Of a DNA stretch of 39,574 bases, positions 15,372-22,059 are shown one piece after another. The notes beneath the pieces were generated by a model that saw only the letters and a list, made by a program, of their open reading frames with translations, did not search any database and was not told the DNA's origin. Location: the NCBI GenBank assembly GCA_964354255.1, contig CAYGYX010000011.1, positions 1 through 39,574 of the forward strand, written 5' to 3'. How positions within the stretch are numbered: position 1 is the first letter of the stretch; every line of letters begins with the position of its first letter. This stretch comes from VGBK01 sp964354255 (GTDB lineage Bacteria > Actinomycetota > Acidimicrobiia > Spongiisociales > UBA11373). A program made the translations under genes and the position numbers.

Positions 15372-16571
15372 TCAGTCGGCCAGTGCCTCGGCTACCAACT
15401 CCATGACATCCCGAACCACCATGCGGTCGTCGTAGCCGAGGACTTTGAGCGAGTCCTCGAACCGCGGCACCTCATACGGGCAGGAGACCGCGAGCACGTC
15501 GGCGCCGGTGGCAACGGCCTCCTCGACCCTCCGATCGGACAGGCGAGGATGGCCCTTGGCCTTGTAGAAGGTGTCGAGCCACATCCCACCCCCGCCCCCA
15601 CCGCAGCAGATCGTGTCGTCCCGGTTGTGGGTCATCTCCACAATGCTCACGCCGGGGAGGGCCTCCAGGATGCGCCGGGGCTCGTCGTGCAGGTGGTTGT
15701 GCCGGCCGAGCACACAGGAGTCGTGGTAGGTGACCCGGTATCCCAGTTCCCGGGTCAGCCTGGGTCGGAGGGCATCGAGGCGGGCGGCCACAAACGGGGT
15801 GGTGTGCTCCACGGGCCGGTCGAAGCCGAGGAACGGGTACACGAAGGCGAAGGCATCGAAGGCGTGGGGGTCCGAGGTGAGCAGCGAGCCGAACTCGTAC
15901 TTCCCGAAAGTGGCCAGGTTCTGCTCCCGCAGGGTGTCGAACAAGCCCTTCTCCCCGGCGAGGCGGGCGCATTCGCCGGCGCATTTCTCCTCGGCCCCGA
16001 GGATGGCGAAGTCCACCCCGAGAGCACTCAGCACCCGGGCGGTCGCCCGGGCGTTGTCCTGGCCGCGCGGGTAGTAGGACGCATAGCACTCGACGATCCA
16101 CAGCACGTCGACCCGCCGCCCCAGGTCCCGCAGCAGCGGGACCGGCACGGCGGCGCTCTCCACCCAGGCTGCTCGCTTGCGCGGCGACTCCCCCATGGGG
16201 TTCCCGTAGCGCATCGTGCTGGCGAGGGCGCTCTGCAACTCCGCCGGCACCTGGGGGAGCCGAAGCAGGACCTGCTCTTTCACCAGGGGCAGGAGCACGT
16301 CGGTGAGGCGGAGCCCCCGCGGGCACTTCGCCCAGCAGTCGTAGCAGGTGACGCAGCTGAGCAGGTCGTCGCTGGCAAGGACCTCCTCGATGAAGCCCTC
16401 CCGCAGCATGCCGATGAGGCGGCGCGGGGTGTTCCGCATCACCTCACCGTACGGGCAGGTCCCGGCGCAGGTCCCGCACTGGATGCAGCTCAGCAGCGCC
16501 TTCCCCGCCGGTGTGGCGAGGAGGCTGTCGAGCGTGAGATCGCGGGTCTCCAGCACTGCCGCCTGGGCCAT
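15372..16571 (-). CDS. Soluble HdrC-HdrB fusion (HdrD/GlpC-like Fe-S protein)
   Basis: A 399-residue protein. The N-terminal HdrC-like part binds two [4Fe-4S] clusters (CIQCGTCAGTCPYG, Cys29/32/35/39; CVTCYDCWAKCPRG, Cys73/76/79/83). The C-terminal HdrB-like part has one intact CCG half (YHDSCVLGRH, Cys286; ICCGGGGGG, Cys322-323) and a partly degraded first half (ECYASYYPR, Cys162; KCAGEC, Cys197/201, where CCG would be usual). No membrane segment is seen. In the operon it stands where hdrB and hdrC would be expected and may replace them as the HdrA partner. The ATG at 16571 follows AGGAGG and shares one base with the marR stop (TGATG). It resembles the soluble half of the membrane protein at 11591-13552, so the two probably arose by duplication. 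Confidence 0.87.
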   Translation of the reverse strand: MAQAAVLETRDLTLDSLLATPAGKALLSCIQCGTCAGTCPYGEVMRNTPRRLIGMLREGFIEEVLASDDLLSCVTCYDCWAKCPRGLRLTDVLLPLVKEQVLLRLPQVPAELQSALASTMRYGNPMGESPRKRAAWVESAAVPVPLLRDLGRRVDVLWIVECYASYYPRGQDNARATARVLSALGVDFAILGAEEKCAGECARLAGEKGLFDTLREQNLATFGKYEFGSLLTSDPHAFDAFAFVYPFLGFDRPVEHTTPFVAARLDALRPRLTRELGYRVTYHDSCVLGRHNHLHDEPRRILEALPGVSIVEMTHNRDDTICCGGGGGGMWLDTFYKAKGHPRLSDRRVEEAVATGADVLAVSCPYEVPRFEDSLKVLGYDDRMVVRDVMELVAEALAD

Positions 16572-17218
16572 CAGCCGCCTCCTCCTGTCGTCACACCGGC
16601 TTGCCGGCGCCTGGTGGCGCCCTGGCGAGCTGCCATCGGCATCTCCCCCGCCCGACGCTTCGATCCCAGGTGCAGGTAGCACCGACGGTCGGTCATCGTC
16701 CGCAACAGGCATTCGTCACGGAAGTACAGCCCGCACCGGAAGCAGACGCTGCTGCCGGGCTCGGTCGGCCCGGAGATCGACAGGGAGAGACGGTCGAGCC
16801 CCCCTGAGATATCTCGCATCTGGCGCAGGGTCACCCCGGAAAGCAGCCGCAGCAGAGCCGCGCTGCTGCGAGCATCGAAACCGTCGAGTAGGGCGCGTCC
16901 CTCCTCGGTCACCGACACCTCAGTCGTTCGCCGATCCCCTTTGGCTTCCGCCCGGCCGAGGAACCCTCCCCGCACCAGACGCTCCACCGCCTTGCTGGCC
17001 GCCGCGTTGCTGATGCCGAGGAAGGCGGCCACGTCGCCGACGGTGAGGGGATCCTGGCGGGCCACCAACCGGAGCAGCTTCAGCTGAGTGAAGGTGAGGC
17101 GGTCGCCGGCCAAGCCCTCGAGTTCGGCGGCGAGCAGGTCCGAGGAAGTCGAGGTGAAGATGGTGGCGCTGGCCAGGAGGTCGTTGATGGCCTCGAGTGT
17201 CTCCGCACGTCTTGCCAC
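16571..17218 (-). CDS. MarR-family repressor with a four-cysteine C-terminal extension
   Basis: A 215-residue protein. Residues about 40-115 form the MarR winged helix (LTFTQLKLLRLVARQDPLTVGDVAAFL, recognition helix SNAAASKAVERLVRGGFL, wing GDRRTTEVSVTEEG). After the dimerisation helices comes an unusual extension with Cys159, Cys162, Cys170 and Cys180 (CFRCGLYFRDEC, then RRCYLH), then a basic Gly-rich tail. Four cysteines spaced 2-7-9 could hold zinc or an iron-sulfur cluster, which would make the regulator redox- or oxygen-responsive. It is the first gene of the hydrogenase operon, preceded by a promoter whose -10 lies at the centre of an inverted repeat, so autoregulation of the whole operon is likely. 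The start is GTG 17218, with AGGA four bases upstream. Confidence 0.85.
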   Translation of the reverse strand: MARRAETLEAINDLLASATIFTSTSSDLLAAELEGLAGDRLTFTQLKLLRLVARQDPLTVGDVAAFLGISNAAASKAVERLVRGGFLGRAEAKGDRRTTEVSVTEEGRALLDGFDARSSAALLRLLSGVTLRQMRDISGGLDRLSLSISGPTEPGSSVCFRCGLYFRDECLLRTMTDRRCYLHLGSKRRAGEMPMAARQGATRRRQAGVTTGGGG

Positions 17219-17253
17219 GCGATCCTGCCCTTCGGAGGCAGCGGCCTACTCCG

Positions 17254-17280
17254 CAACCCTGTTGATATTAAACCGGGTTG
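17254..17280. promoter_or_regulatory. Inverted repeat over the operon promoter (candidate MarR operator)
   Basis: CAACCC (17254-17259) and GGGTTG (17275-17280) form a perfect six-base inverted repeat with a 15-base, AT-rich centre. The centre (17267) coincides with the -10 box of the marR promoter. Two direct GTTGA copies (17261 and 17277) overlap it. Binding here would block RNA polymerase. Confidence 0.45.
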
Positions 17281-17293
17281 ACCAATGTCGCAA
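17265..17293 (-). promoter_or_regulatory. Putative promoter of the marR-hydrogenase operon
   Basis: On the minus strand TTGCGA (17293-17288) and TAATAT (17270-17265) are 17 bases apart, each matching four of six sigma-70 consensus bases. The predicted start is near 17257, giving a leader of about 40 bases before the marR GTG. This is one of the few AT-rich stretches in the window. Confidence 0.5.
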
Positions 17294-17303
17294 AGGAGGC
17301 CTC

Positions 17304-17322
17304 GGCCCCCGGCGGCGGGGCC
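17304..17322 (-). terminator. GC hairpin at the end of the topA-epimerase operon
   Basis: GGCCCC and GGGGCC (six perfect pairs, seven-base loop) lie within 20 bases after the epimerase stop on the minus strand, followed by CGAGGCCTCCTTTG. The T-run is short (TTT), so this is a weak candidate terminator that would also separate the operon from the marR promoter. Confidence 0.3.
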
Positions 17323-17324
17323 GG

Positions 17325-18245
17325 CTACCCAGGGAGCACTGCCTCCAGCGCCCCCGCCAGGCCCGGGAAGGCGAAGCGGAAACCATCCCCAACCAGGCGT
17401 TCGGGGTACACCGCCTGGCTGTCGAAGAGGGTGGCGTCGGCCAACCCCCGGCCGAGCAGGGCCCGGGGCACGAAGCGAGGGATGGGCAGCCAGACCGGGC
17501 GGCGCAGGGCCCTCCCCACCGCCTTGACGAAGCGGCGGTTGTCGGCGGGGTCGGGGGCGGTGAGGTTCACCGGGCCGGCCAGGTCGGAGGCGAGCAGATG
17601 GATGATCGCCCGCACCTCGTCCTCGAGGGCGATCCACGACCACACCTGGGTGCCGTCGCCCAGCCACCCGCCCAGGCCCCATCGGTAGGGGCTCAGCCAC
17701 CGCGGGCCCAGGGGCGCCAGCAGGCGACCGAGGGCGCCCCCCTCCCGGGAGAGCACCAGGCCGCTGCGCAAGCACACCACCCGCCCGCCGGCCTCGGCCA
17801 CCGGGCGGGTGGCCGCCTCCCAGTCGCGGCACACGCCGGCGAAGAACCCCTCCCCGGGACCGCTGGCCTCGGTGAGCCACTCTCCGGGGCGGTCCCCGTA
17901 GAAGCCCACCGCCGAGGCGTTCACCAGCAACCGGGGCGGCCGCGCCAGCCCGGCCAGGGTCTCCGCCAGGAGCCGGGTCGGCCCCACCCGGCTCTCCCGG
18001 ATCAGCCGCTTCTCGGCGTCGTCCCACCGCCGCTCCCCGATGCTGCGCCCGGCCAGGTTCACCACCGCATCGGCCCCTTCCAGGGCGGCGGCGTCGAGGT
18101 GGCCGGCCCCGGGGTCCCAGGGGATCCCGCCGGGCCGGGCCGAACCGGGGCGCACCAGGGGCTCCACCCGGTGCCCGGCCTCCTCCAGGGCCGGCAACAG
18201 CGCCGAGCCGATCAGCCCGCTGGAGCCGGCGACCACGATCCTCAT
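17325..18245 (-). CDS. TIGR01777-family NAD-dependent epimerase-like protein (YfcH type)
   Basis: A 306-residue extended short-chain dehydrogenase. The nucleotide-binding motif AGSSGLIGSALLPAL is at residues 6-20. The family hallmarks NASAVGFYGDR, FFAGVCRDWEAAT, RSGLVLSREGGALGRLL and the C-terminal LLGRGLADATLFDSQAVYPERL follow. Members such as E. coli YfcH are widespread but have no firmly known substrate. The ATG at 18245 follows GAGGAGG; the frame extends further upstream but lacks this signal. It is the last gene of the topA unit, 23 bases after plsC, and probably rides on that transcript without a clear functional link. Confidence 0.88.
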   Translation of the reverse strand: MRIVVAGSSGLIGSALLPALEEAGHRVEPLVRPGSARPGGIPWDPGAGHLDAAALEGADAVVNLAGRSIGERRWDDAEKRLIRESRVGPTRLLAETLAGLARPPRLLVNASAVGFYGDRPGEWLTEASGPGEGFFAGVCRDWEAATRPVAEAGGRVVCLRSGLVLSREGGALGRLLAPLGPRWLSPYRWGLGGWLGDGTQVWSWIALEDEVRAIIHLLASDLAGPVNLTAPDPADNRRFVKAVGRALRRPVWLPIPRFVPRALLGRGLADATLFDSQAVYPERLVGDGFRFAFPGLAGALEAVLPG

Positions 18246-18268
18246 ATCCGCCTCCTCTCCACCCGACC

Positions 18269-18871
18269 CTACGCCGACGGCCGCCCGTATACCCGGGTCA
18301 TCGCCTCCCCCACCCGCTTCTGCCACTCCCCGGTCATCGCCCCCAACGGGTCGGGAGTGCCGTCCCACTCGGCCGGGAGGATCGGGTCGCAGACGGCGAC
18401 GTGGATGGGCCGCCGGCTGACGCGGGTCGTGCCCCGGCCCAGCGCCTCCTCCGACCCGGTCACCGCCACCGGCAAGAGGGGCACGCCGGCCCGGCGGGCG
18501 AGCCAGGCGGCGCCTCGTTTGGGCTCGGCCTCCCCCCAGGTCCATACCCGCATGCCCTCCGGGTAAAGGCCCACCGTGCCCCCGGACTCCAGCTCCGCCA
18601 GGGCCACGCGCAGCGCGCCGATGGGCGCGCGCGCCCGGGGCATCGGGATCGCCCCCAGCCAGAGGGTCAGGTTGTCGAATAGGGCCGAGCGGCCGTACAG
18701 CTCGTCGACGGCGAGGTAGCGGATGGGCCGGCCCACCGCCACCGCCACCACCACCGGGTCGAGATGAGAGAAGTGGTTGGCGGCCACCACCAGCGGGCCC
18801 TCGGGGACCCGCTCCTCGCCCTCGCAGGTCAGCGGGAAGAACCGGCCGAGCACGAACCCGCCCACTGCCAC
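18269..18871 (-). CDS. plsC: 1-acylglycerol-3-phosphate acyltransferase-like (PlsC family)
   Basis: About 200 residues. The catalytic H-x4-D box is NHFSHLD (His33, Asp38), and block III is LYPEGMR (about 102-108; FPEG-R is more usual). A short hydrophobic start (VGGFVLGRFFPL) may associate with the membrane, where the enzyme would acylate lysophosphatidate in phospholipid synthesis. The start is uncertain: GTG codons at 18871, 18865 and 18853 are all possible and none has a good ribosome binding site; I used the first after the holB stop. Some PlsC-like proteins act on other lipids. Confidence 0.82.
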   Translation of the reverse strand: MAVGGFVLGRFFPLTCEGEERVPEGPLVVAANHFSHLDPVVVAVAVGRPIRYLAVDELYGRSALFDNLTLWLGAIPMPRARAPIGALRVALAELESGGTVGLYPEGMRVWTWGEAEPKRGAAWLARRAGVPLLPVAVTGSEEALGRGTTRVSRRPIHVAVCDPILPAEWDGTPDPLGAMTGEWQKRVGEAMTRVYGRPSA

Positions 18872-18914
18872 GACCCCGCGCGAGGCGGTGTGCCCTCCCC
18901 AGGGGAAACCGGGG

Positions 18915-19979
18915 CTAAGTCGCGGTTCCAAGGTCGGCGAAGAGGGCGGCGAAGGCCAGTTCCGGGCGCTGGTTGGCTTCCAGGGCGGCGATGGCAGCGA
19001 GGACCCGCCGGGCGGCGGCCACCGCCGCCGCCGGCGTGAGGGTGGTGAAGCTGGCAGCGGGGATGTCACGGTTGCGCACCGGCGCCCCGAACTGGGCGGC
19101 GGCGGCATCCCGGTACCACGAGGCGAGGATCTCGAGCCCGGTCACGTGCAGGACCCCTCCTGCCCGCCTGCGCTCCCGCTCCTGCCGCTCCTTCAGCGCA
19201 CGGCCCATGGAGCTCTCCTCCTCCACCTGTTCGCGCTCCAGGCGGTGGCGCTGATCGATGGCCTCGAGCAGCAGGCCGGCCGCCCCGGCCAGTTCCTCGG
19301 CTAGGCGGAAGGCGTCCCCCGGCTGGGTGCTGAGCCGGGAGGGGACCGACAGCCAGGCCCGCCGGTAGGCGGCGACCTCCGGGCGGGTGGCCAGCAGGAG
19401 AGCCAGGCCGGGACGGCCCCCGGAAGCGGCGGCGGCCCGCCGGGCTTGCTCGGCCTCCACTCCCCGCTCTTCCAGGGCGGCCACCACCTCGTCGTCGGTG
19501 ACCCGACCGAAGATGACGGTGCGGCAGCGGCTGGCGATGGTGAGCGGGAGGTCGTCCTCGGCCTCCGCCACGAGGATGAACACCGTGGTGGGGGTCGGCT
19601 CCTCGAGCGACTTGAGCAGGGCGCTGGCCGCCTCCTCGGTCATCAGACCGGCTTCCTCGAACAGGATCACCTTGCGCTCGGCCTCGATGGGGGCGAGCAC
19701 CGCCCGGGCCACGGTCGCCCGGGCCTGGTCGACGGTGAGGGCGGTGCGCCCGTCGGGCTCCACCAGCGTCAGGTCGGGGTGAACGCCGGCCACCACCCGG
19801 CGCCGGCAGGACTCGTCCTCCTCCCCGCACAGCAGCAGGGTGGCGAAGCGGCGGGCGACGGTAGCCTTGCCCACACTGGCCGGTCCGACGAAGAGATAGG
19901 CCTGGGCCGGCGACGGCGCGTCCCCCTCGAGCAGGCCGAGCAGCGGGCGGTGCCCGATGACCCCGGAGAAGGCGCTCAC
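18915..19979 (-). CDS. holB: DNA polymerase III delta' subunit-like clamp-loader protein
   Basis: A 354-residue AAA+ clamp-loader subunit. The P-loop reads GPASVGKATVARRFA, the sensor region is EEAASALLKSLEEPTPTTVFILVAEAEDDLP, and TIASRCRTVIF carries the S-R-C motif. The zinc module is reduced: where four cysteines are usual before the HPD motif, only two remain (LLLCGEEDESCRRRVVAGVHPD). A charged helix (EREQVEEESSMGRALKERQERERRRAG) precedes the C-terminal collar domain. The start is GTG 19979, a GTGA overlap with the tmk stop. The tmk-holB pairing is common in bacteria, and with dnaX and holA elsewhere it would load the sliding clamp. Confidence 0.85.
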   Translation of the reverse strand: MSAFSGVIGHRPLLGLLEGDAPSPAQAYLFVGPASVGKATVARRFATLLLCGEEDESCRRRVVAGVHPDLTLVEPDGRTALTVDQARATVARAVLAPIEAERKVILFEEAGLMTEEAASALLKSLEEPTPTTVFILVAEAEDDLPLTIASRCRTVIFGRVTDDEVVAALEERGVEAEQARRAAAASGGRPGLALLLATRPEVAAYRRAWLSVPSRLSTQPGDAFRLAEELAGAAGLLLEAIDQRHRLEREQVEEESSMGRALKERQERERRRAGGVLHVTGLEILASWYRDAAAAQFGAPVRNRDIPAASFTTLTPAAAVAAARRVLAAIAALEANQRPELAFAALFADLGTAT

Positions 19980-20581
19980 CACCGCCGCAGCACCTCAGCC
20001 TCGGCCGCGTCCACCACCGCCTCCAGTCCGGCCCCGGCATCCACCACCACGAAGCGGCCGGGCTCCTCGGCGGCGAGGAGGTCGTATGCCTCGGCGACCC
20101 CCACCTGGAGGGCGAGGCCGGCCACGCTGATCCGGTTCGCCTCCTCCTCCCGGGCGAGGCCGCGGTCCGGGTCGAGGCGCAGCAGCACCACCGTCTCCGG
20201 CCAGACCCCGCCCAGGCCCGCCGCGTTCACCCGGCGCACCGCCTCGATGCCCAGGCCCCGGGCCCCACCCTGGTAGGCCAGCGACGAGTACACGCTGCGG
20301 TCGCTCACCACCGCCCGGCCGGCGGCCAGGGCCGGGCCGACGACCTCCGCGGCGAGCTGCGACCGGGCGGCGGCGAAGAGCAGGGCCTCCGCCCAGTCCC
20401 CCACCACTCCTCCCAGACTGAGCAGGATGCCCCGGATGGCCTCCCCGGTCGGAGTGCCACCCGGCTCCCGCACCGAGACCACGTCGAAGCCCCGGGCCTG
20501 CAGGCGCTCCGCCACCCGGGCGGCCACGGTGGTCTTGCCCGCCCCGTCCACCCCTTCGAAGGCGACGTAGCGGCGGTTCAT
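19976..20581 (-). CDS. tmk: Thymidylate kinase
   Basis: A 201-residue dTMP kinase, making dTDP for DNA synthesis. The P-loop is FEGVDGAGKTT (residues 8-18), the dTMP-binding motif is SDRSVYSSLAYQGGARGL and the lid region is LRLDPDRGLAREEEANRISVAGL. In the lid the customary D-R-x-E reads N-R-I-S, an unusual change. The ATG at 20581 overlaps the stop of the MFS gene as ATGA. In many actinobacteria the kinase is fused behind an MFS domain; here the same two parts are separate but coupled genes. Confidence 0.92.
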   Translation of the reverse strand: MNRRYVAFEGVDGAGKTTVAARVAERLQARGFDVVSVREPGGTPTGEAIRGILLSLGGVVGDWAEALLFAAARSQLAAEVVGPALAAGRAVVSDRSVYSSLAYQGGARGLGIEAVRRVNAAGLGGVWPETVVLLRLDPDRGLAREEEANRISVAGLALQVGVAEAYDLLAAEEPGRFVVVDAGAGLEAVVDAAEAEVLRRW

Positions 20582-22011
20582 TGCTCCTCGCCTACGGGCT
20601 CATCGTCCACGACCAGGTTGATCTCCTCAGTGAGTTGCTCACCGGACACCGAACGCCGGTAGCTGCGGAAGGCGTGGGTGATGGCCTCGAGGTCCGCCAG
20701 GCGGTCGGCATGGCCCATCTGCACCAGGATGCGGCGGACCCGCCACAGGGTGGCCAGCCCACCGAAGAAGATGATCGAGCCCCCCAGGAGGAGCACCACC
20801 CGCGACCCCTCGGAGAGGAGACCGGGGATGAGGCCGTCGAACAGCTTGGCGAGAGGCAGCGCGACCGTCATGGAGAGGAGCAGGCCGATGCGCATGAGGC
20901 TGAAGAGGGCGGCGAAGGTGCGGCCCCGCACCTCGTCGACCACCTGCTCGTGCAGGTGGGAGAAGCCGAGGACGTAGGCCGTCCCGGTCCCGAACCCCAT
21001 GACCGCGATCCAGCCGATACCGCCCAACAGCGTCTTGACCAGGCTGCCGGCGGCCAGGCCCGCCCCGCAGACCAGCATCGCCAGCGAGAAGAAGACGTCC
21101 TTGTGGATGATGCGCTGGCCGAAGACGGTCACCAGCACGATCCCCAGGGCCGTGCCCAGGCCGAACGAGGTGAGCAGGGCCGGGAACCCGGTGCTGCCGG
21201 CGAGCAGGACGTCGGTGGCGAAGGGCTTGCCGAGCACGATGATGATCCCCCCGCCGGCCAGGGCCACCCCCATAGCCGCCACCACCAGGCGTATCCGGCG
21301 GTGGCTGACCACGAACATCACCCCGTCGCGTAGATCGCGCAGCGGTGCCATGAGGTTGAGCCGCCCGGTGCGCCGCCGCTGCTCGGGGAGAAGATGCCCG
21401 GTCAGCGGGATCGTCCAGATGATCGCCGCCGAGGCCAGGAAGGTGCCCGCATCCACCAGGAACGGCAGGCCTTCGGCGGTGCCGGGGAGAAGGCCGCCGA
21501 GGGTCACCTTGGGGCTGAGGGGGGCCAGGATGAGGAAGACCACCGCCCCCAGGGGGAAAGTCCCGTAGGCGGCGCTCAGCGACAGGCTGTTGGCCGGCAC
21601 CAGCTCGTTGCGATTCACCAGATTGGGGACGCTCGACTCGCGGGCCGGCTGGAAGATCAGGGTGAGGCCCTCCATGGCCAGGTTGACCAGCACCAAGTAG
21701 GTGATGCTCCGGGCGAAGACCAGGCTGAAGACCAGGGCCGCCCGCCCGAGCTCCACCGTCACCATGGCGTACTTGCGGTTGACCCGGTCGGCGATCACCC
21801 CGCCCACCGCGGCGAAGAAGAGCCCGGGGAGGATGCGAGACATCATGGCGAGCACGATCCCGTTGCCCCCGGCCAGATCGTCGGCCAGGGAGAGGGTGGC
21901 GAGGATGGCCACCCAGTCGCCGGTGCTGCTGACCAGGCCGGCCTTCCACAGCCGGGAGAAGGGCCCCGAGCGCATCAGGGCCCAGGTGCTGCGGGGCGGC
22001 GCCTCGGTCAC
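20578..22011 (-). CDS. MFS transporter coupled to tmk
   Basis: A 477-residue major facilitator, similar in layout to the MFS_3/EntS-like exporters. About 12 membrane segments can be traced, with the loop-2/3 signature GGVIADRVNRKYAMV and a charged central loop (LPEQRRRTGRLN). The C-terminal 60 residues are soluble and charged (VQMGHADRLADLEAITHAF). The start is GTG 22011, 48 bases after topA, and the stop overlaps the tmk ATG. The substrate is unknown. The tight link to tmk and topA, where other actinobacteria have an MFS-kinase fusion, suggests a role tied to nucleotide metabolism, but this is inference. Confidence 0.85.
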   Translation of the reverse strand: MTEAPPRSTWALMRSGPFSRLWKAGLVSSTGDWVAILATLSLADDLAGGNGIVLAMMSRILPGLFFAAVGGVIADRVNRKYAMVTVELGRAALVFSLVFARSITYLVLVNLAMEGLTLIFQPARESSVPNLVNRNELVPANSLSLSAAYGTFPLGAVVFLILAPLSPKVTLGGLLPGTAEGLPFLVDAGTFLASAAIIWTIPLTGHLLPEQRRRTGRLNLMAPLRDLRDGVMFVVSHRRIRLVVAAMGVALAGGGIIIVLGKPFATDVLLAGSTGFPALLTSFGLGTALGIVLVTVFGQRIIHKDVFFSLAMLVCGAGLAAGSLVKTLLGGIGWIAVMGFGTGTAYVLGFSHLHEQVVDEVRGRTFAALFSLMRIGLLLSMTVALPLAKLFDGLIPGLLSEGSRVVLLLGGSIIFFGGLATLWRVRRILVQMGHADRLADLEAITHAFRSYRRSVSGEQLTEEINLVVDDEPVGEEQ

Positions 22012-22059
22012 GGCGCGAGCGTATCAGAGGCGCTCCCGGCCTCCGCTGGGGATCGGCGA

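Noticed and set aside
14475..16679. 734-codon plus-strand frame opposite the etf and HdrD-like genes
   Set aside because: Mirror of conserved coding sequence; its product is low-complexity and matches nothing.
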